Assembly (NCBI RefSeq): GCF_001467955.1
Contig: NZ_LNYR01000034.1
Span: 367,049 to 415,918 of the forward strand
Length of the DNA: 48,870 nt
Direction of reading: 5' to 3'
DNA from: Legionella quateirensis
GTDB lineage: Bacteria > Pseudomonadota > Gammaproteobacteria > Legionellales > Legionellaceae
Shown piece by piece: positions 29,475-39,481 of the stretch. Both the position numbers and the translations under genes were made by a program. The stretch's first letter is position 1. Each line of letters begins with the position of its first letter. The notes beneath the pieces are model-generated. The model was given only the letters and a program-made list of their open reading frames with translations. It made no database searches and was not told the DNA's origin.

Positions 29475-29628
29475 TAGAGTGCCGAATGATTTAAAGAGAT
29501 ACATTTCTCGTAGTTTCGACGTCCCGTGGCTTGACCACGGGATCCAAGAATCTCTTGACATCACTGGATCCCGTGGTCAAGCCACGGGACGTCGAGATAT
29601 GTACCTATTTAAATCATTCGGCACTCTA
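29475..29628. mobile_element. MITE-like element, 154 bp
   Basis: The terminal inverted repeats are tagagtgccgaatgattta (starts 29475) and its complement (ends 29628), with TA at both outer ends as expected of a TA target duplication. The interior holds a palindrome, gacgtcccgtggcttg and complement around gggatcca / tggatccc, nearly the same design as the core at 4867-5024. No coding capacity. Confidence 0.85.
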
Positions 29629-29704
29629 GATGGCTAATTAGTGAGTATGCTGTAATTTTATACTCTGTTCTTTTAATCACGTGTTGTCAGCCAAGGATTG
29701 CTTC

Positions 29705-31819
29705 GTGTTACGTTTTCTTTTTCCGGTGAGTTTATTTCTTAGCGCAGTTCTTTTATTTAGCATTCAGCCTATGGTAGCGAAAACCATTTTGCCGGTTTAT
29801 GGCGGGACGCCGGCTGTATGGACTGTTTGTATGCTTTTTTTCCAGGGAATATTGCTTGTATCCTATGGATATGTCTGGTTATTAAGTTTTCTTAATAGAT
29901 CACTGCTCTGGCGTTTGGTTCATACTGTTCTGATTGTGTTGAGTATCATCGCAATTCCACTTCTGTTTCAGCCTGCAGAAATGGCTGGGTATCCAGAATG
30001 GGATATTCTCTATGATTTATTATCGCAACTGGGCTTGCCTTTATTGATTATTGGGGCATCTGCGCCTTTATTACAATTTGCTTACAGTCAAACTTCCAGC
30101 AAAGGGGCTTCTGATCCTTACTATCTGTATATAGCAAGTAATCTGGGCAGTTTAATTACCTTACTTATTTATCCCTGGGTTATCGAGAGAGTTTGGGGGA
30201 TCACTCATCAATTTCATCTCTGGAGCATAGGATATCTGGCTTACTTGTTATTATTGTTGTTTGTTCTATACAGCGCTCGTTATAAGCCATTAGAGCATCA
30301 ACGTGCTGATACAAAAGCCTTGCCCTGGCGATCCATGTTGTACTGGGTATTTTTAAGTTTTATCCCATGCAGCCTGATGTTAGGTGTTACCTTATATATT
30401 TCTACTGATGTTGCGGCTACTCCTTTATTTTGGGTACTGCCTTTAGCCTTGTATTTGCTTACCTTTGTTGTAACTTTTACAACCAAACCTTTGATATCCA
30501 ATGATTGGATAAAGAGAAATTGTATTTTTTTTCTGGTGTTTACAATTCTTGGTTATATTTTAAAAGCAAATCAGGTGCATGTCTGGCAGGTTATACTGGC
30601 TAATTTAGCCAGTTTTTTTGTTTTGGCTTTACTCTGTCATGGCCAATTATTTCAGCGAAGACCCGAAGCGAAATTACTGACGTTATTTTATTTTTGTCTT
30701 GCTTTGGGCGGTGTGCTTGCAGGACTGTTCAATGGAATACTCGCTGCTCATTTATTTAATCAAATTTATGAATACCCATTAGCCATTTTATTAAGTTTAT
30801 TCGTTCTTCCTTTGTCCAATTACTCAAAAGACTGGTGGGTACCGCTTGTTGTTACCTGTTTGCTGTTACTGCATTATTTTATACCTCAAATCAACTGGTA
30901 TGCTGGATTTTCAACTTTTCAAGTTACTGCAATTCTGGCATTAATTGTCATTGTTGTTGGTTATAAAAGTAAAGTGAGTCTCATTTTATCTTTGTTTATT
31001 CTATTTGCCTTTCTCTATTCCCCTATTTTTTTTGATAAGAATATTTTATTGCAACAACGGAATTTCTTTGGTGTAAAACAGGTATTGGTTAAAGAAAATA
31101 CTCATGTATTGGTCAGTCAGTCAACAGTGCATGGTTTTCAATTGCTTGGAGAAAAGAAACCGATTAGCGGTTTTAGGGCATATTACGGTGCCATTAAACC
31201 CGTTGTTGAAGACATGCAAAAGGAATTTCATTCCATGTCAGTGACCATCTTGGGATTAGGTGCTGGAACCATGGTGTGTCAATTCAGAGAAACAGATCAA
31301 TTAACGGTGATTGAAATTGATCAGCAAGTCATTGATTTGGCGGAAAATCCCAAATTATTTACTTATCTGCGTGACTGTTCGCCCTCAGTAAAGATTATAA
31401 GAGATGATGGTCGATTGGCATTGAATAAAATACCTGATGGATCACAGCAATTAATTATACTGGATGCCTTTAATTCAGATGCAATTCCCGTTCATTTAAT
31501 GACTCTTGAAGCGTTTACCCTCTATAAGAAGAAATTGAAGGACGATGGGGTGATTTTGGTGAACCTGAGTAATCGACATCTTCACTTACTTCCCGTCGTA
31601 AATTCAGTAAGTCGATCATTGGATATGATGTTACTTAATCTGGTGCATAAAGGGGATCCCAAACTGGGGCAGTTTGATTCCGAGTGGGCTTTGCTCACCA
31701 TGAATCAACCTTTGGCCCTACAACTGATGAAGGGAACTGGCTGGCGTTTTGTCAGTGACAATAATCAGTTTTTATGGACAGATGATTATTCCAATCTGAT
31801 ACCTATGTTGAAATGGTGA
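29705..31819 (+). CDS. Membrane protein with C-terminal spermidine-synthase-like domain
   Basis: A two-part protein of about 704 residues. The N-terminal ~440 residues contain about a dozen hydrophobic segments (FLFPVSLFLSAVLLFSIQPM onward). The C-terminal ~250 residues resemble the polyamine aminopropyltransferase/SAM-methyltransferase fold: VTILGLGAGTMVC, VIEIDQQVIDLA, IIRDDGRLAL and ILDAFNSDAIPVHL. Fused transporter/spermidine-synthase proteins of this kind are widespread but their reaction is not settled, so polyamine synthesis is not assured. I favour the GTG at 29705, which has an AAGGA 7 bases upstream; a GTG at 29681 would add 8 residues. It converges on parE. Confidence 0.85.
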   Translation: MLRFLFPVSLFLSAVLLFSIQPMVAKTILPVYGGTPAVWTVCMLFFQGILLVSYGYVWLLSFLNRSLLWRLVHTVLIVLSIIAIPLLFQPAEMAGYPEWDILYDLLSQLGLPLLIIGASAPLLQFAYSQTSSKGASDPYYLYIASNLGSLITLLIYPWVIERVWGITHQFHLWSIGYLAYLLLLLFVLYSARYKPLEHQRADTKALPWRSMLYWVFLSFIPCSLMLGVTLYISTDVAATPLFWVLPLALYLLTFVVTFTTKPLISNDWIKRNCIFFLVFTILGYILKANQVHVWQVILANLASFFVLALLCHGQLFQRRPEAKLLTLFYFCLALGGVLAGLFNGILAAHLFNQIYEYPLAILLSLFVLPLSNYSKDWWVPLVVTCLLLLHYFIPQINWYAGFSTFQVTAILALIVIVVGYKSKVSLILSLFILFAFLYSPIFFDKNILLQQRNFFGVKQVLVKENTHVLVSQSTVHGFQLLGEKKPISGFRAYYGAIKPVVEDMQKEFHSMSVTILGLGAGTMVCQFRETDQLTVIEIDQQVIDLAENPKLFTYLRDCSPSVKIIRDDGRLALNKIPDGSQQLIILDAFNSDAIPVHLMTLEAFTLYKKKLKDDGVILVNLSNRHLHLLPVVNSVSRSLDMMLLNLVHKGDPKLGQFDSEWALLTMNQPLALQLMKGTGWRFVSDNNQFLWTDDYSNLIPMLKW

Positions 31820-31836
31820 TGGTTCAGGTTGTGTAA

Positions 31837-31907
31837 AGCCCATAGCCCACCTTGACTCATTATTGACGGCTATGCAAAAAGTCAATGAGTGAAGTAGGGT
31901 ATGGGCT
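31837..31907. terminator. Convergent-gene stem-loop
   Basis: The arms agcccata (31837-31844) and tatgggct (31900-31907) enclose a second inverted pair, gactcatt...aatgagt-like words. It sits midway between the converging spermidine-synthase-like gene and parE. Neither side has a strong T run, so bidirectional termination is likely but not proven. Confidence 0.5.
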
Positions 31908-31915
31908 AGATTTCA

Positions 31916-33796
31916 CTAAATCTCGGCAAGGTTACCTTTAGTTTCCAGCCAGATTTTTCTATCTCCAGCCCGTTTTTTATTAAGCATCATATCCATTACT
32001 GCTTCTGTTGACTCTTCGTCATCCAGAGTGAGTTGTACCAGCCGACGAGTATTGGGATCCATCGTCGTTTCCCTTAATTGAATGGGGTTCATTTCTCCCA
32101 GTCCTTTAAATCGCTGGACATTTACTTTTGCCCTGGACGTTTGGTTCAGATGATTGATAATTCGGGATTTCTCTTCGTCATCCAAAGCATAATGTACAAT
32201 TTTACCTGAATCGATTCGATAAAGCGGGGGCATGGCAACAAAAACATGACCGGCTTTAACCAGTGGTTTGAAGTGGCGCAGGAACAGCGCGCATATTAAG
32301 GTGGCAATATGAGCTCCATCAGAATCCGCGTCAGCAAGAATACATAATTTTCCATATCGAAGACCGCTGAGATCATCAGAACCGGGATCTACGCCGATTG
32401 CGACTGATATGTCATGAATTTCCTGAGATGCCAACACTTGGGATGAATCTACTTCCCAGGAATTCAGGATCTTTCCACGTAACGGTAAAATTGCTTGAAA
32501 ATCTTTGTTACGTGCCTGTTTTGCTGAACCACCTGCCGAATCTCCTTCTACTAAAAATAGCTCGGCCTGACTCAAATCAGTTTGCAAACAATCCGCCAGT
32601 TTTCCTGGCAGGGCAGGGCCCTGACTGACTCGTTTTCTAGCAACCTGTTTGGCTTGTTTCAAGCGTTTTTGCGCGCGCTCTATTGCCAGAGTTGCTATTG
32701 CCTCACCCTGATTGCGATGTTGATTCAGCCAGAGAGAAAAAGCATCTTTGATGACGTTGGTAACAAAAGCAGACGTTTGGCGAGAGCTTAATCGCTCTTT
32801 TGTTTGTCCTGCAAACTGCGGTTCTTTCATTTTGACAGACAAAACGTATTGGCAAGGTTCCCAAAGATCATCTGCAGTAAGTTTTACGCCACGGGGCAAG
32901 AGATTTCTTAATTCACAAAATTCGGCCATTGCATCAAATAAACCGGAACGCAAACCATTCACATGGGTTCCGCCCTGAACCGTTGGTATCAAATTTACAT
33001 AACTCTCATTCAATGTACTGTTAGCTGCATCTGACCAGACGAGTGCCCAGTCAACAGTTGCTTCATCGCTCTTAAATTCACCTGCAAAGGGTTCTTCGGG
33101 TAAATAATCATCAGGCAAGGTTTGGCTTAAGTAATCGGTTAATCCATGTTCGTAACACCAATGAGTTTCTTCGTTGGTTGCCTTGTTAATGAAGGTCATG
33201 GAAAGGCCGGTACATAATACCGCTTTTGCTCTTAAGACATGAGTAAGATGTTTTAAAGAGATTTTAGTCGTGTCAAAATATTTAGCATTGGGCCAGAAAC
33301 GGATAATGGTACCTGTATCTCTTTTTTTAGTTACTCCTGTTTCATTGAGTTCACAGACTTTGTCGCCATTGGCAAAAGACATTTGATAGATAATTCCATT
33401 TCGTTTAATGGTTACATCAAGTCGTTCGGATAATGCATTAACAACAGATACCCCCACTCCATGCAGTCCACCGGAAAAACTGTAGTTTTTATCAGAGAAT
33501 TTTCCGCCAGCATGTAATCGTGTCATGATGACTTCGACACCACTGAGCCCCAATTGAGGATGCAGATCAACAGGCATTCCTCGTCCATTATCTTCGACTT
33601 CAACTGAGCCGTCTTCATGAAGTGTGACTGTGATATGGCTGGCAAAGCCTGCAAGTACTTCATCCACGCTATTATCGATGACTTCCTGAGCCAAATGATT
33701 AGGACGTGTTGTGTCGGTATACATACCCGGACGTCGTTGAACAGGCTCAAGACCACTTAAGACCTCAATCGCTTCCGCAGTGTAGTTTTCAGACAT
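31916..33796 (-). CDS. parE: DNA topoisomerase IV subunit B
   Basis: ATPase subunit that works with ParC to unlink daughter chromosomes; a target of aminocoumarins. It has 626 residues, normal for ParE and well short of GyrB (~800), which supports ParE. The GHKL ATP site is visible in EVIDNSVDEVLAG, VEDNGRGMPVDLHP and GGLHGVGVSVVNALS. The TOPRIM domain shows LVEGDSAGGSAKQARN, LPLRGKILN and ADADSDGAHIATL, and the RFKGLGEMNP motif follows. It begins MSENYTAEAIEVL with an ATG. ParC is not in the window. Confidence 0.95.
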   Translation of the reverse strand: MSENYTAEAIEVLSGLEPVQRRPGMYTDTTRPNHLAQEVIDNSVDEVLAGFASHITVTLHEDGSVEVEDNGRGMPVDLHPQLGLSGVEVIMTRLHAGGKFSDKNYSFSGGLHGVGVSVVNALSERLDVTIKRNGIIYQMSFANGDKVCELNETGVTKKRDTGTIIRFWPNAKYFDTTKISLKHLTHVLRAKAVLCTGLSMTFINKATNEETHWCYEHGLTDYLSQTLPDDYLPEEPFAGEFKSDEATVDWALVWSDAANSTLNESYVNLIPTVQGGTHVNGLRSGLFDAMAEFCELRNLLPRGVKLTADDLWEPCQYVLSVKMKEPQFAGQTKERLSSRQTSAFVTNVIKDAFSLWLNQHRNQGEAIATLAIERAQKRLKQAKQVARKRVSQGPALPGKLADCLQTDLSQAELFLVEGDSAGGSAKQARNKDFQAILPLRGKILNSWEVDSSQVLASQEIHDISVAIGVDPGSDDLSGLRYGKLCILADADSDGAHIATLICALFLRHFKPLVKAGHVFVAMPPLYRIDSGKIVHYALDDEEKSRIINHLNQTSRAKVNVQRFKGLGEMNPIQLRETTMDPNTRRLVQLTLDDEESTEAVMDMMLNKKRAGDRKIWLETKGNLAEI

Positions 33797-34098
33797 AGGT
33801 ATTCACTCAAATTTAAACTAGGACTATTTTAGCATACATCATTCGTGAACAGGGTGGGATAGGTTCAAATTGAAAAAAAAAACTGACTCGTTGTTTTAAA
33901 AACTCTGTGAAAAACGTCATCCTGCACTCTATTGGGGATGACGTTTTCCCGAGTTATTCAGAAGTGATGAGCCAGTCAGGTAACTCGTTTATCTACTATA
34001 ATGAAAACGAGTTTCGAACGATGTCTGTTGTTCGGTTGACGAGAGGCTGTTTGAGACCGTCAGAATAACCGGTTAAATCAAGGCCAGGAGTAAAAAAC
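33797..34098. other. Intergenic region between divergent parE and multicopper oxidase
   Basis: About 300 bp holding the promoters of both genes. A hairpin with 12-bp arms (aaaacgtcatcc 33911-33922 with ggatgacgtttt 33935-33946) lies mid-way. It could terminate either direction or be a regulatory dyad. No gene is visible. Confidence 0.55.
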
Positions 34099-35553
34099 TT
34101 GAACTATAAATTAATCTATTTGTTAAGTGGTTTATTTCTTGTAACAGCATGTCCGCTAACAGCATCTGAAGTAAATAAACCCATTGAGTTAATTATCAAG
34201 AAATACCCTGTTGAGGTGAATGGTAAGGCAAGTGAGTTATTTCGAATTGAACAACCTGACGGTACCTGGGGATTTCAGGGGATAAAAGGTCAATGGTTTG
34301 ATGCCATAGTAAAAAATACCTCCGATAAACCTACCGTCATTCATTGGCATGGTTTGATTGTACCTAATGATCAGGATGGCGTTCCTTACGTAACACAACC
34401 CCCAGTTCCTGCAGGAGGATCCTATCATTATCGTTTTAAACTAAAACAATCGGGGACTTACTGGATGCATTCGCATTATGATTTGCAAGAGCAAAAATTT
34501 TTATCAGCTCCCTTTATTCTGCTCGATCCACAGGAGAAAAAAGCAGATAAGGATGTCATTTTTATGGTTGGAGATTTTAGCTTTAAAAGCCCTGAAATGA
34601 TTTTAGCATCATTAAAAAAAGGTACTAAAATGCCTATGAACAAGACTCAGGACAGTATGACTATGTCGCATACCATGGATAAAAGCATGGATGGTTCAAA
34701 ACCTGATTTGAATGATGTGACTTATGATGCGTTTCTTACGAATTATAAAACTCTGAAAAACCCGGAAATCGTGCATGTAAAACCCGGTGATTCAGTGCGC
34801 TTACGTATTATAGCCGGATCTTCAATGACCAATTTTTATATCAATACTGGCACATTGTCGGGCCAGGCAATTGCGGTTGATGGTCAGAATATTAAACCCT
34901 TTGAAGACAAACAGTTTCAAATTGCCGTAGGACAACGCATTGATCTGATGCTTAAAATACCTGATGAGGGAGGCGCATTCCCTATTTTGGCTCAAGGCGA
35001 AGGGACTTCAATGCAAACAGGTCTTATTTTGGCCACTGATAATGCTCAAATTGTTCTGCCAAAAGAACAGGCATCATCTGCATCCGGCGCTTTCAATTAT
35101 GATCAGGAATTAAAGCTCGAGGCGGTTTCGCCTCTTTTGCCTAAAACTCCAGAACTCATACTTACCGTAACACTGGATGGTGATATGGTGAAGTACATCT
35201 GGACATTGAATAAACAGGCATGGCCGGATATAAAACCACTGGAGGTTTCCCTCAATAAACGGGTGGAAATGGTGTTTATTAATAATACATCAATGGCTCA
35301 TCCCATGCATTTGCATGGCCACCTGTTTGAAGTTACCGAAATCGATGGTAAGTCCTTAAAGAATGGAGCCATGCGAGATACCGTACTTGTTTTACCAAAA
35401 TCAACAGTAAAAATACAATTTGATACGGATAATCCGGGCAACTGGATGTTACATTGTCACATGCTCTATCATCAGGCTACGGGTATGATGACCTTTATGA
35501 ATTATAAAGAAGTTAAAATTCCGAATCTGAGTACTATTAAACAAATGGAATAA
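34099..35553 (+). CDS. Multicopper oxidase, copper-tolerance/ferroxidase type
   Basis: Periplasmic oxidase of 484 residues with a signal peptide (LIYLLSGLFLVTACPLTASE). It uses a TTG start with AGGAG 8 bases upstream (34086-34090). All copper sites are visible: HWHG and HSHYD in the first domain, then HPMHLHGH and HCHMLYHQATGMM at the end, the last giving the type-1 Cys, His and Met. The middle holds a Met/His-rich stretch (KMPMNKTQDSMTMSHTMDK) like that of CueO/CopA, which suggests Cu(I) handling. L. pneumophila has a multicopper oxidase, McoL, linked to growth when iron is scarce; this could be its counterpart, but that is not shown here. A Cys within the signal region (TACP) may be a lipobox. 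Confidence 0.92.
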   Translation: MNYKLIYLLSGLFLVTACPLTASEVNKPIELIIKKYPVEVNGKASELFRIEQPDGTWGFQGIKGQWFDAIVKNTSDKPTVIHWHGLIVPNDQDGVPYVTQPPVPAGGSYHYRFKLKQSGTYWMHSHYDLQEQKFLSAPFILLDPQEKKADKDVIFMVGDFSFKSPEMILASLKKGTKMPMNKTQDSMTMSHTMDKSMDGSKPDLNDVTYDAFLTNYKTLKNPEIVHVKPGDSVRLRIIAGSSMTNFYINTGTLSGQAIAVDGQNIKPFEDKQFQIAVGQRIDLMLKIPDEGGAFPILAQGEGTSMQTGLILATDNAQIVLPKEQASSASGAFNYDQELKLEAVSPLLPKTPELILTVTLDGDMVKYIWTLNKQAWPDIKPLEVSLNKRVEMVFINNTSMAHPMHLHGHLFEVTEIDGKSLKNGAMRDTVLVLPKSTVKIQFDTDNPGNWMLHCHMLYHQATGMMTFMNYKEVKIPNLSTIKQME

Positions 35554-35642
35554 ACTTCTCCTTTATAGCTCAATCTTTGTTGCATGAAACTGTTACCAAG
35601 TAACCTTTTGAGTTACAATATGCACAAAAATATGAGGTTATT

Positions 35643-36071
35643 ATGAAAGATATATCCATGAGTCGTGCTAAAGCGGAAGAGTTGTATCAGAATGGAATAT
35701 CTCAACTGGCTAACGTTAAAGAACTAGATGGGACAGAAGTGATAAAGGCGATTAGCCACTTTCATCATTTAATTTCTATCATCGAGGCGATAGAAATCAA
35801 GAGTCGCATCAGTAGAGATTACACCCTTCTGGGTATGGCAAATATTGGATTGGCTCGTGCCTATGGGCATGTTACTCTGGGTATTAAAGAGGGTGATCTC
35901 GAATCTCGGTTTTATCGTGGGATTAAGTTTTTAGAACAAGCAGCAGATGCAGATGAGCATCAAAAAGAGCGAAATAGACACCTCTCTCCCCATCTTAAGC
36001 TGTCGATGTTAAATGGCCAACTGAAGGTACAGGAAGAACCGGAGCAAATGGAACGAGTTTGTCGGATTTGA
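35643..36071 (+). CDS. Small helical protein, unknown function
   Basis: A 142-residue cytosolic protein with no signal or membrane segment. The sequence is alpha-helical throughout, with TPR-like spacing of Ala/Gly and aromatic residues (LLGMANIGLARAYGHV, GIKFLEQAADADEHQ), but I see no definite TPR repeat. The ATG has a GAGG site 6 bases upstream. It lies 89 bp after the multicopper oxidase on the same strand, so could share its transcript. A 10-bp inverted pair (36050-36059 with 36071-36080) over its stop codon may be a terminator without a T run. Unassigned. Confidence 0.65.
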   Translation: MKDISMSRAKAEELYQNGISQLANVKELDGTEVIKAISHFHHLISIIEAIEIKSRISRDYTLLGMANIGLARAYGHVTLGIKEGDLESRFYRGIKFLEQAADADEHQKERNRHLSPHLKLSMLNGQLKVQEEPEQMERVCRI

Positions 36072-36181
36072 ACTCGTTCCAAGCTGTATTTTGATGGGGT
36101 TTTGATCCAGAGGTATGCTCATAGTATACATGATATACTTCGTTTGTTTCATGTGTATTACGACCTGCCTCTGAACTTTCC

Positions 36182-37312
36182 TTAGGAAAATTTTAAACCG
36201 AGTTGATTCTGATCATCCAACCAGTCAAGTTCTTGCATTACTTCACGGCTTCGATTATTTGTGCTTTGAGCATGAGTTACTATTTGATCAAAGGTCATAT
36301 CTTTCTTAATTTGAGAGTAAGCAAATAAAGAATACAGACCCAGCCATGCCTTATTATCTTTATCCAGCCGTTTTTTATATTCAGTGAGGAAGATTTCTTT
36401 CGCTTCTTCTTTTGAATCCGGGCAATAGCGCATGGGCTTCCATGAGTCATGATTTGAACGAACAACTATATTCCCAGGATGTTCGGTAGGTTGGGAATAC
36501 AGGCATGAGGGATTGGAGTAATCATGATTTTTGACCACATGGGAAATCAGATTGGCAATTACTTCTGATCCTTTGGCGCTGGGCTCAATTTGACTTCGGT
36601 AATAACGGGTATCCCGGTGATCCATAGAGCTTGCCATATCGATGATGGGGATGTTCTGTTCTTTAGCGTAGTTCAGTATGGGCGCATAAACTGTTTGCAT
36701 CAAATGATGTAATTCATCAACGGCTTTGTGGGACGCTTTATTGGATTTGCCCCATAAATAATAGTTCAGTATGTTCATATAGGATAACGACTGATCATTT
36801 CGTAATAAATTCATCAAGGTATAGATACCGTATAAATCCTGTGTTGAATCTGGTGTATATTGGAGCATAATTATTGGTGAGGCATTGGGCTGAATGGTTT
36901 TTAATTTATTTAAAATTTCCAAATATCTCTGCTGAATTCCAGTAATAATCGATTTTAATTGTATTCTTCGGGTTTCCGGACTTTGATTGGCAAGAACTAT
37001 GAGGTTTTCCCTTAAATCATTACCGCCAACACTAAGGATAATATGAGAAGCATTGTCTATTTTTTTCAGTTCACTCAATGGGTAATATTGAGTATGTTGA
37101 TGATATGGAGAACGAACCGCTTTGTCTCTGAACGCTCCTGAAAGTACATCCCGTGTTGTAAATCCATCGCAGGATAGGTCAATAATTTGGCCAGTTTTCT
37201 GAAATTTCTGCTTTAATTTGCCTGCTACGGTATCCTCTTCACTATCTACCCAATCAATGTTATCCAGGGTTGAGTCGCCAAGAAGTACTATGTTCTGGTG
37301 ATCTGACGGCAT
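36182..37312 (-). CDS. SGNH/GDSL-like protein with altered catalytic block
   Basis: A 376-residue protein with the SGNH esterase order. Block I is VLLGDSTLDN (nucleophile Ser near residue 14), the glycine is in CDGFTTRDV and block III is SVGGNDLREN. The expected C-terminal block, D-x-x-H-P, is represented by SQIEPSAKGSEVIANLI, where the usual His is Glu and the Asp is missing. It may therefore be catalytically dead, use another base, or belong to a sub-family with a different end. A ~110-residue helical tail follows, ending in a mix of acidic and hydrophobic residues (LDWLDDQNQLGLKFS). No signal peptide is present, which, with the tail, leaves open translocation by the Dot/Icm system. Single gene. 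Confidence 0.75.
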   Translation of the reverse strand: MPSDHQNIVLLGDSTLDNIDWVDSEEDTVAGKLKQKFQKTGQIIDLSCDGFTTRDVLSGAFRDKAVRSPYHQHTQYYPLSELKKIDNASHIILSVGGNDLRENLIVLANQSPETRRIQLKSIITGIQQRYLEILNKLKTIQPNASPIIMLQYTPDSTQDLYGIYTLMNLLRNDQSLSYMNILNYYLWGKSNKASHKAVDELHHLMQTVYAPILNYAKEQNIPIIDMASSMDHRDTRYYRSQIEPSAKGSEVIANLISHVVKNHDYSNPSCLYSQPTEHPGNIVVRSNHDSWKPMRYCPDSKEEAKEIFLTEYKKRLDKDNKAWLGLYSLFAYSQIKKDMTFDQIVTHAQSTNNRSREVMQELDWLDDQNQLGLKFS

Positions 37313-37578
37313 GACCTTCTATCCTTTGTAAACTAATTAAGCATAGTATATCGCGAAAATAGTGTATATAAATTAAAAACGGATATTTTAATTATAGCTT
37401 TTTGGATTCTTTATTAAAATTGATGACCTGGTGTTAGCCTTATCCGGTAAAAAAAGACCAGAACATAACTATAAGTCATTGAGATATGAACTAAAGTTAC
37501 TTTTAGATTTGCCCCTTGAGTTGCCAGTTAAACCGATCTCTTGGTACAGTGTAAGATTATGACTTTGTGACTTGTCCC

Positions 37579-39387
37579 ATGCAAAATACTGCTGAAATTA
37601 ATCACTTAACAGTTGCTTTTCAAAGCCCAGCCAAAACAGTCATGGCTCTGGATAAAGTCAGTTTCAATTTAAATCCGGGCGAAACACTGGTGTTACTGGG
37701 AGAATCTGGATGCGGTAAATCGCTCACTTCATTGGCCTTAATGCGTCTTTTACCCAAGTCGGGGGTGTATGGAGCAGACAGTCAGATTAGTGTCAATGGT
37801 GAAGATATATTAAATTTGCCTGAACACATGATGAGGCAATTAAGAGGCCGTCGACTTGCCATGATTTTTCAGGAACCGATGACCGCTTTAAATCCAGTAA
37901 TGACTATTGGGGAGCAGATTTCAGAGGTTTTAATAAGACATAATAATCTGAAATCTCATGAGGTTAATGAAGCGTTGATGTCATTATTGACTGAAGTCGA
38001 AATGCCACAACCACATAATCGAATTCATCAATATCCTCATCAATTATCAGGTGGACAAAAGCAGCGGGTAGTAATTGCCATGGCTTTGGCATGCAACCCT
38101 GATATTTTAATCGCGGATGAGCCGACTACTGCCCTCGATGTCACCATACAGGCCCAGATTTTGGCTTTATTAAAAAAGTTACAAAAGAAACATCAGATGA
38201 GCTTGTTATTAATTACTCATGACTTGGGAGTGGCCAAGGCAATGGCTGATCGCGTGTGCGTGATGTATGCGGGGCAAGTGGTAGAACAGGCTCGGGTCAC
38301 TGATTTTTTTACTCAAATAAGACATCCTTATGTTCAGCAACTGATGGCTTCTTTACCTTCATTTGCTAAAAGAGAGGAAAAATTATCCATTATTACGGGT
38401 AGTGTCCCAACTTTGGATGCTTTGCCTTCCGGATGCAGATTTCATCCTCGTTGTATTTACGCATTTGATCGATGCAGTAATGACGAACCTCAATTACAGG
38501 AAATTGAACATCGAGTTTTAAGATGTCATTTGTATCCTGATTTTAAACAGTTACCCCAGTTGGAAAAAGACAGAATAATTTGGAACGTTTCAGACGAAAA
38601 GGCTGAAACTATTTTTGCAGTGAATAATTTATCGGTTCAATTTATTCATAGAAAAGGACTCTTCAGTCGAAATAAGACAGTGTTTAAGGCTGTTGATGGG
38701 CTCAGTTTCAAACTTCAACAAGGTAAAACATTGGCACTGGTAGGAGAGTCAGGTTGCGGAAAAACAACTGCAAGCCGTGCATTATTGCGTTTGATACCCG
38801 TCGCTGGAGGAGAAATCAATTACAAGGATATGGATGTTCTTGCCCTGGGCGGCAGCGCATTAAGACGTTATAGAAAAAAAGTACAAATTATATTTCAGGA
38901 TCCATTTTCTTCCATGAATCCGCGGATGACTGTTGGTGAAATTATTGCCGAAGGCATGCATGCTCAGGGTATGAAATCCTCTTTAATTATCCGAAGACAA
39001 AAGCAATTGATTCATCAGGTGAATTTACCCAGTACCAGTTTACACCGTTATCCTCATCAGTTTTCAGGAGGACAGAGACAGCGTATCTGTATTGCCAGGG
39101 CCTTGGCTACAGAGCCTGATGTATTGATTTGCGATGAGCCTACCAGTGCTTTGGATGTGTCTGTACAAGCTCAAATTCTGAATTTATTGAAGGAGTTACA
39201 ACAGGAAACAGGTATCTCCTATCTGTTTATTACGCACAATATGGGGGTTGTGTCCTATATTGCAGATGATGTTTTAGTAATGAAAGATGGTTTAGCGGTA
39301 GAATATGGACACTGTGCAAATATTTTAAAACACCCTAAACATCCTTATACCCAGCAGTTATTAAATGCAGTTTTAGATGTAGTTTAA
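37579..39387 (+). CDS. Double-ATPase ABC protein, oligopeptide/dipeptide type (YejF/DppDF-like)
   Basis: A fused pair of ABC ATPases, 602 residues. First half: Walker [18 protein letters not shown] (about residue 40), signature LSGGQKQRV, Walker [15 protein letters not shown] and the peptide-transporter tail [13 protein letters not shown], whose cysteines commonly bind an iron-sulfur cluster. Second half: [17 protein letters not shown] (~388), FSGGQRQRI and [14 protein letters not shown]. It would energise uptake of short peptides or related solutes, but neither the permeases nor a binding protein is adjacent, so its partners lie elsewhere. I chose the ATG at 37579; a GTG at 37567 is possible, and neither has a strong ribosome site. 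Confidence 0.92.
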   Translation: MQNTAEINHLTVAFQSPAKTVMALDKVSFNLNPGETLVLLGESGCGKSLTSLALMRLLPKSGVYGADSQISVNGEDILNLPEHMMRQLRGRRLAMIFQEPMTALNPVMTIGEQISEVLIRHNNLKSHEVNEALMSLLTEVEMPQPHNRIHQYPHQLSGGQKQRVVIAMALACNPDILIADEPTTALDVTIQAQILALLKKLQKKHQMSLLLITHDLGVAKAMADRVCVMYAGQVVEQARVTDFFTQIRHPYVQQLMASLPSFAKREEKLSIITGSVPTLDALPSGCRFHPRCIYAFDRCSNDEPQLQEIEHRVLRCHLYPDFKQLPQLEKDRIIWNVSDEKAETIFAVNNLSVQFIHRKGLFSRNKTVFKAVDGLSFKLQQGKTLALVGESGCGKTTASRALLRLIPVAGGEINYKDMDVLALGGSALRRYRKKVQIIFQDPFSSMNPRMTVGEIIAEGMHAQGMKSSLIIRRQKQLIHQVNLPSTSLHRYPHQFSGGQRQRICIARALATEPDVLICDEPTSALDVSVQAQILNLLKELQQETGISYLFITHNMGVVSYIADDVLVMKDGLAVEYGHCANILKHPKHPYTQQLLNAVLDVV

Positions 39388-39481
39388 GTCTCTTCAGGTT
39401 TTCTTAAGCATTAATGTGCTATATTTTGAGCAATAAATAGATCATGATGCGAAAAGTCTGAGTTTGGGGAGATGTTGTTGC

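Larger units (their letters stand above)
29123..29704. other. 582-bp intergenic region with two inverted-repeat elements
   Basis: After dps there is a small hairpin (agtgagg 29137-29143 with cctcact 29152-29158) without a following T run, so a weak terminator at best. A REP-type hairpin lies at 29203-29285 and a MITE-like element at 29475-29628. Both are listed separately. I see no gene here. Confidence 0.6.
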
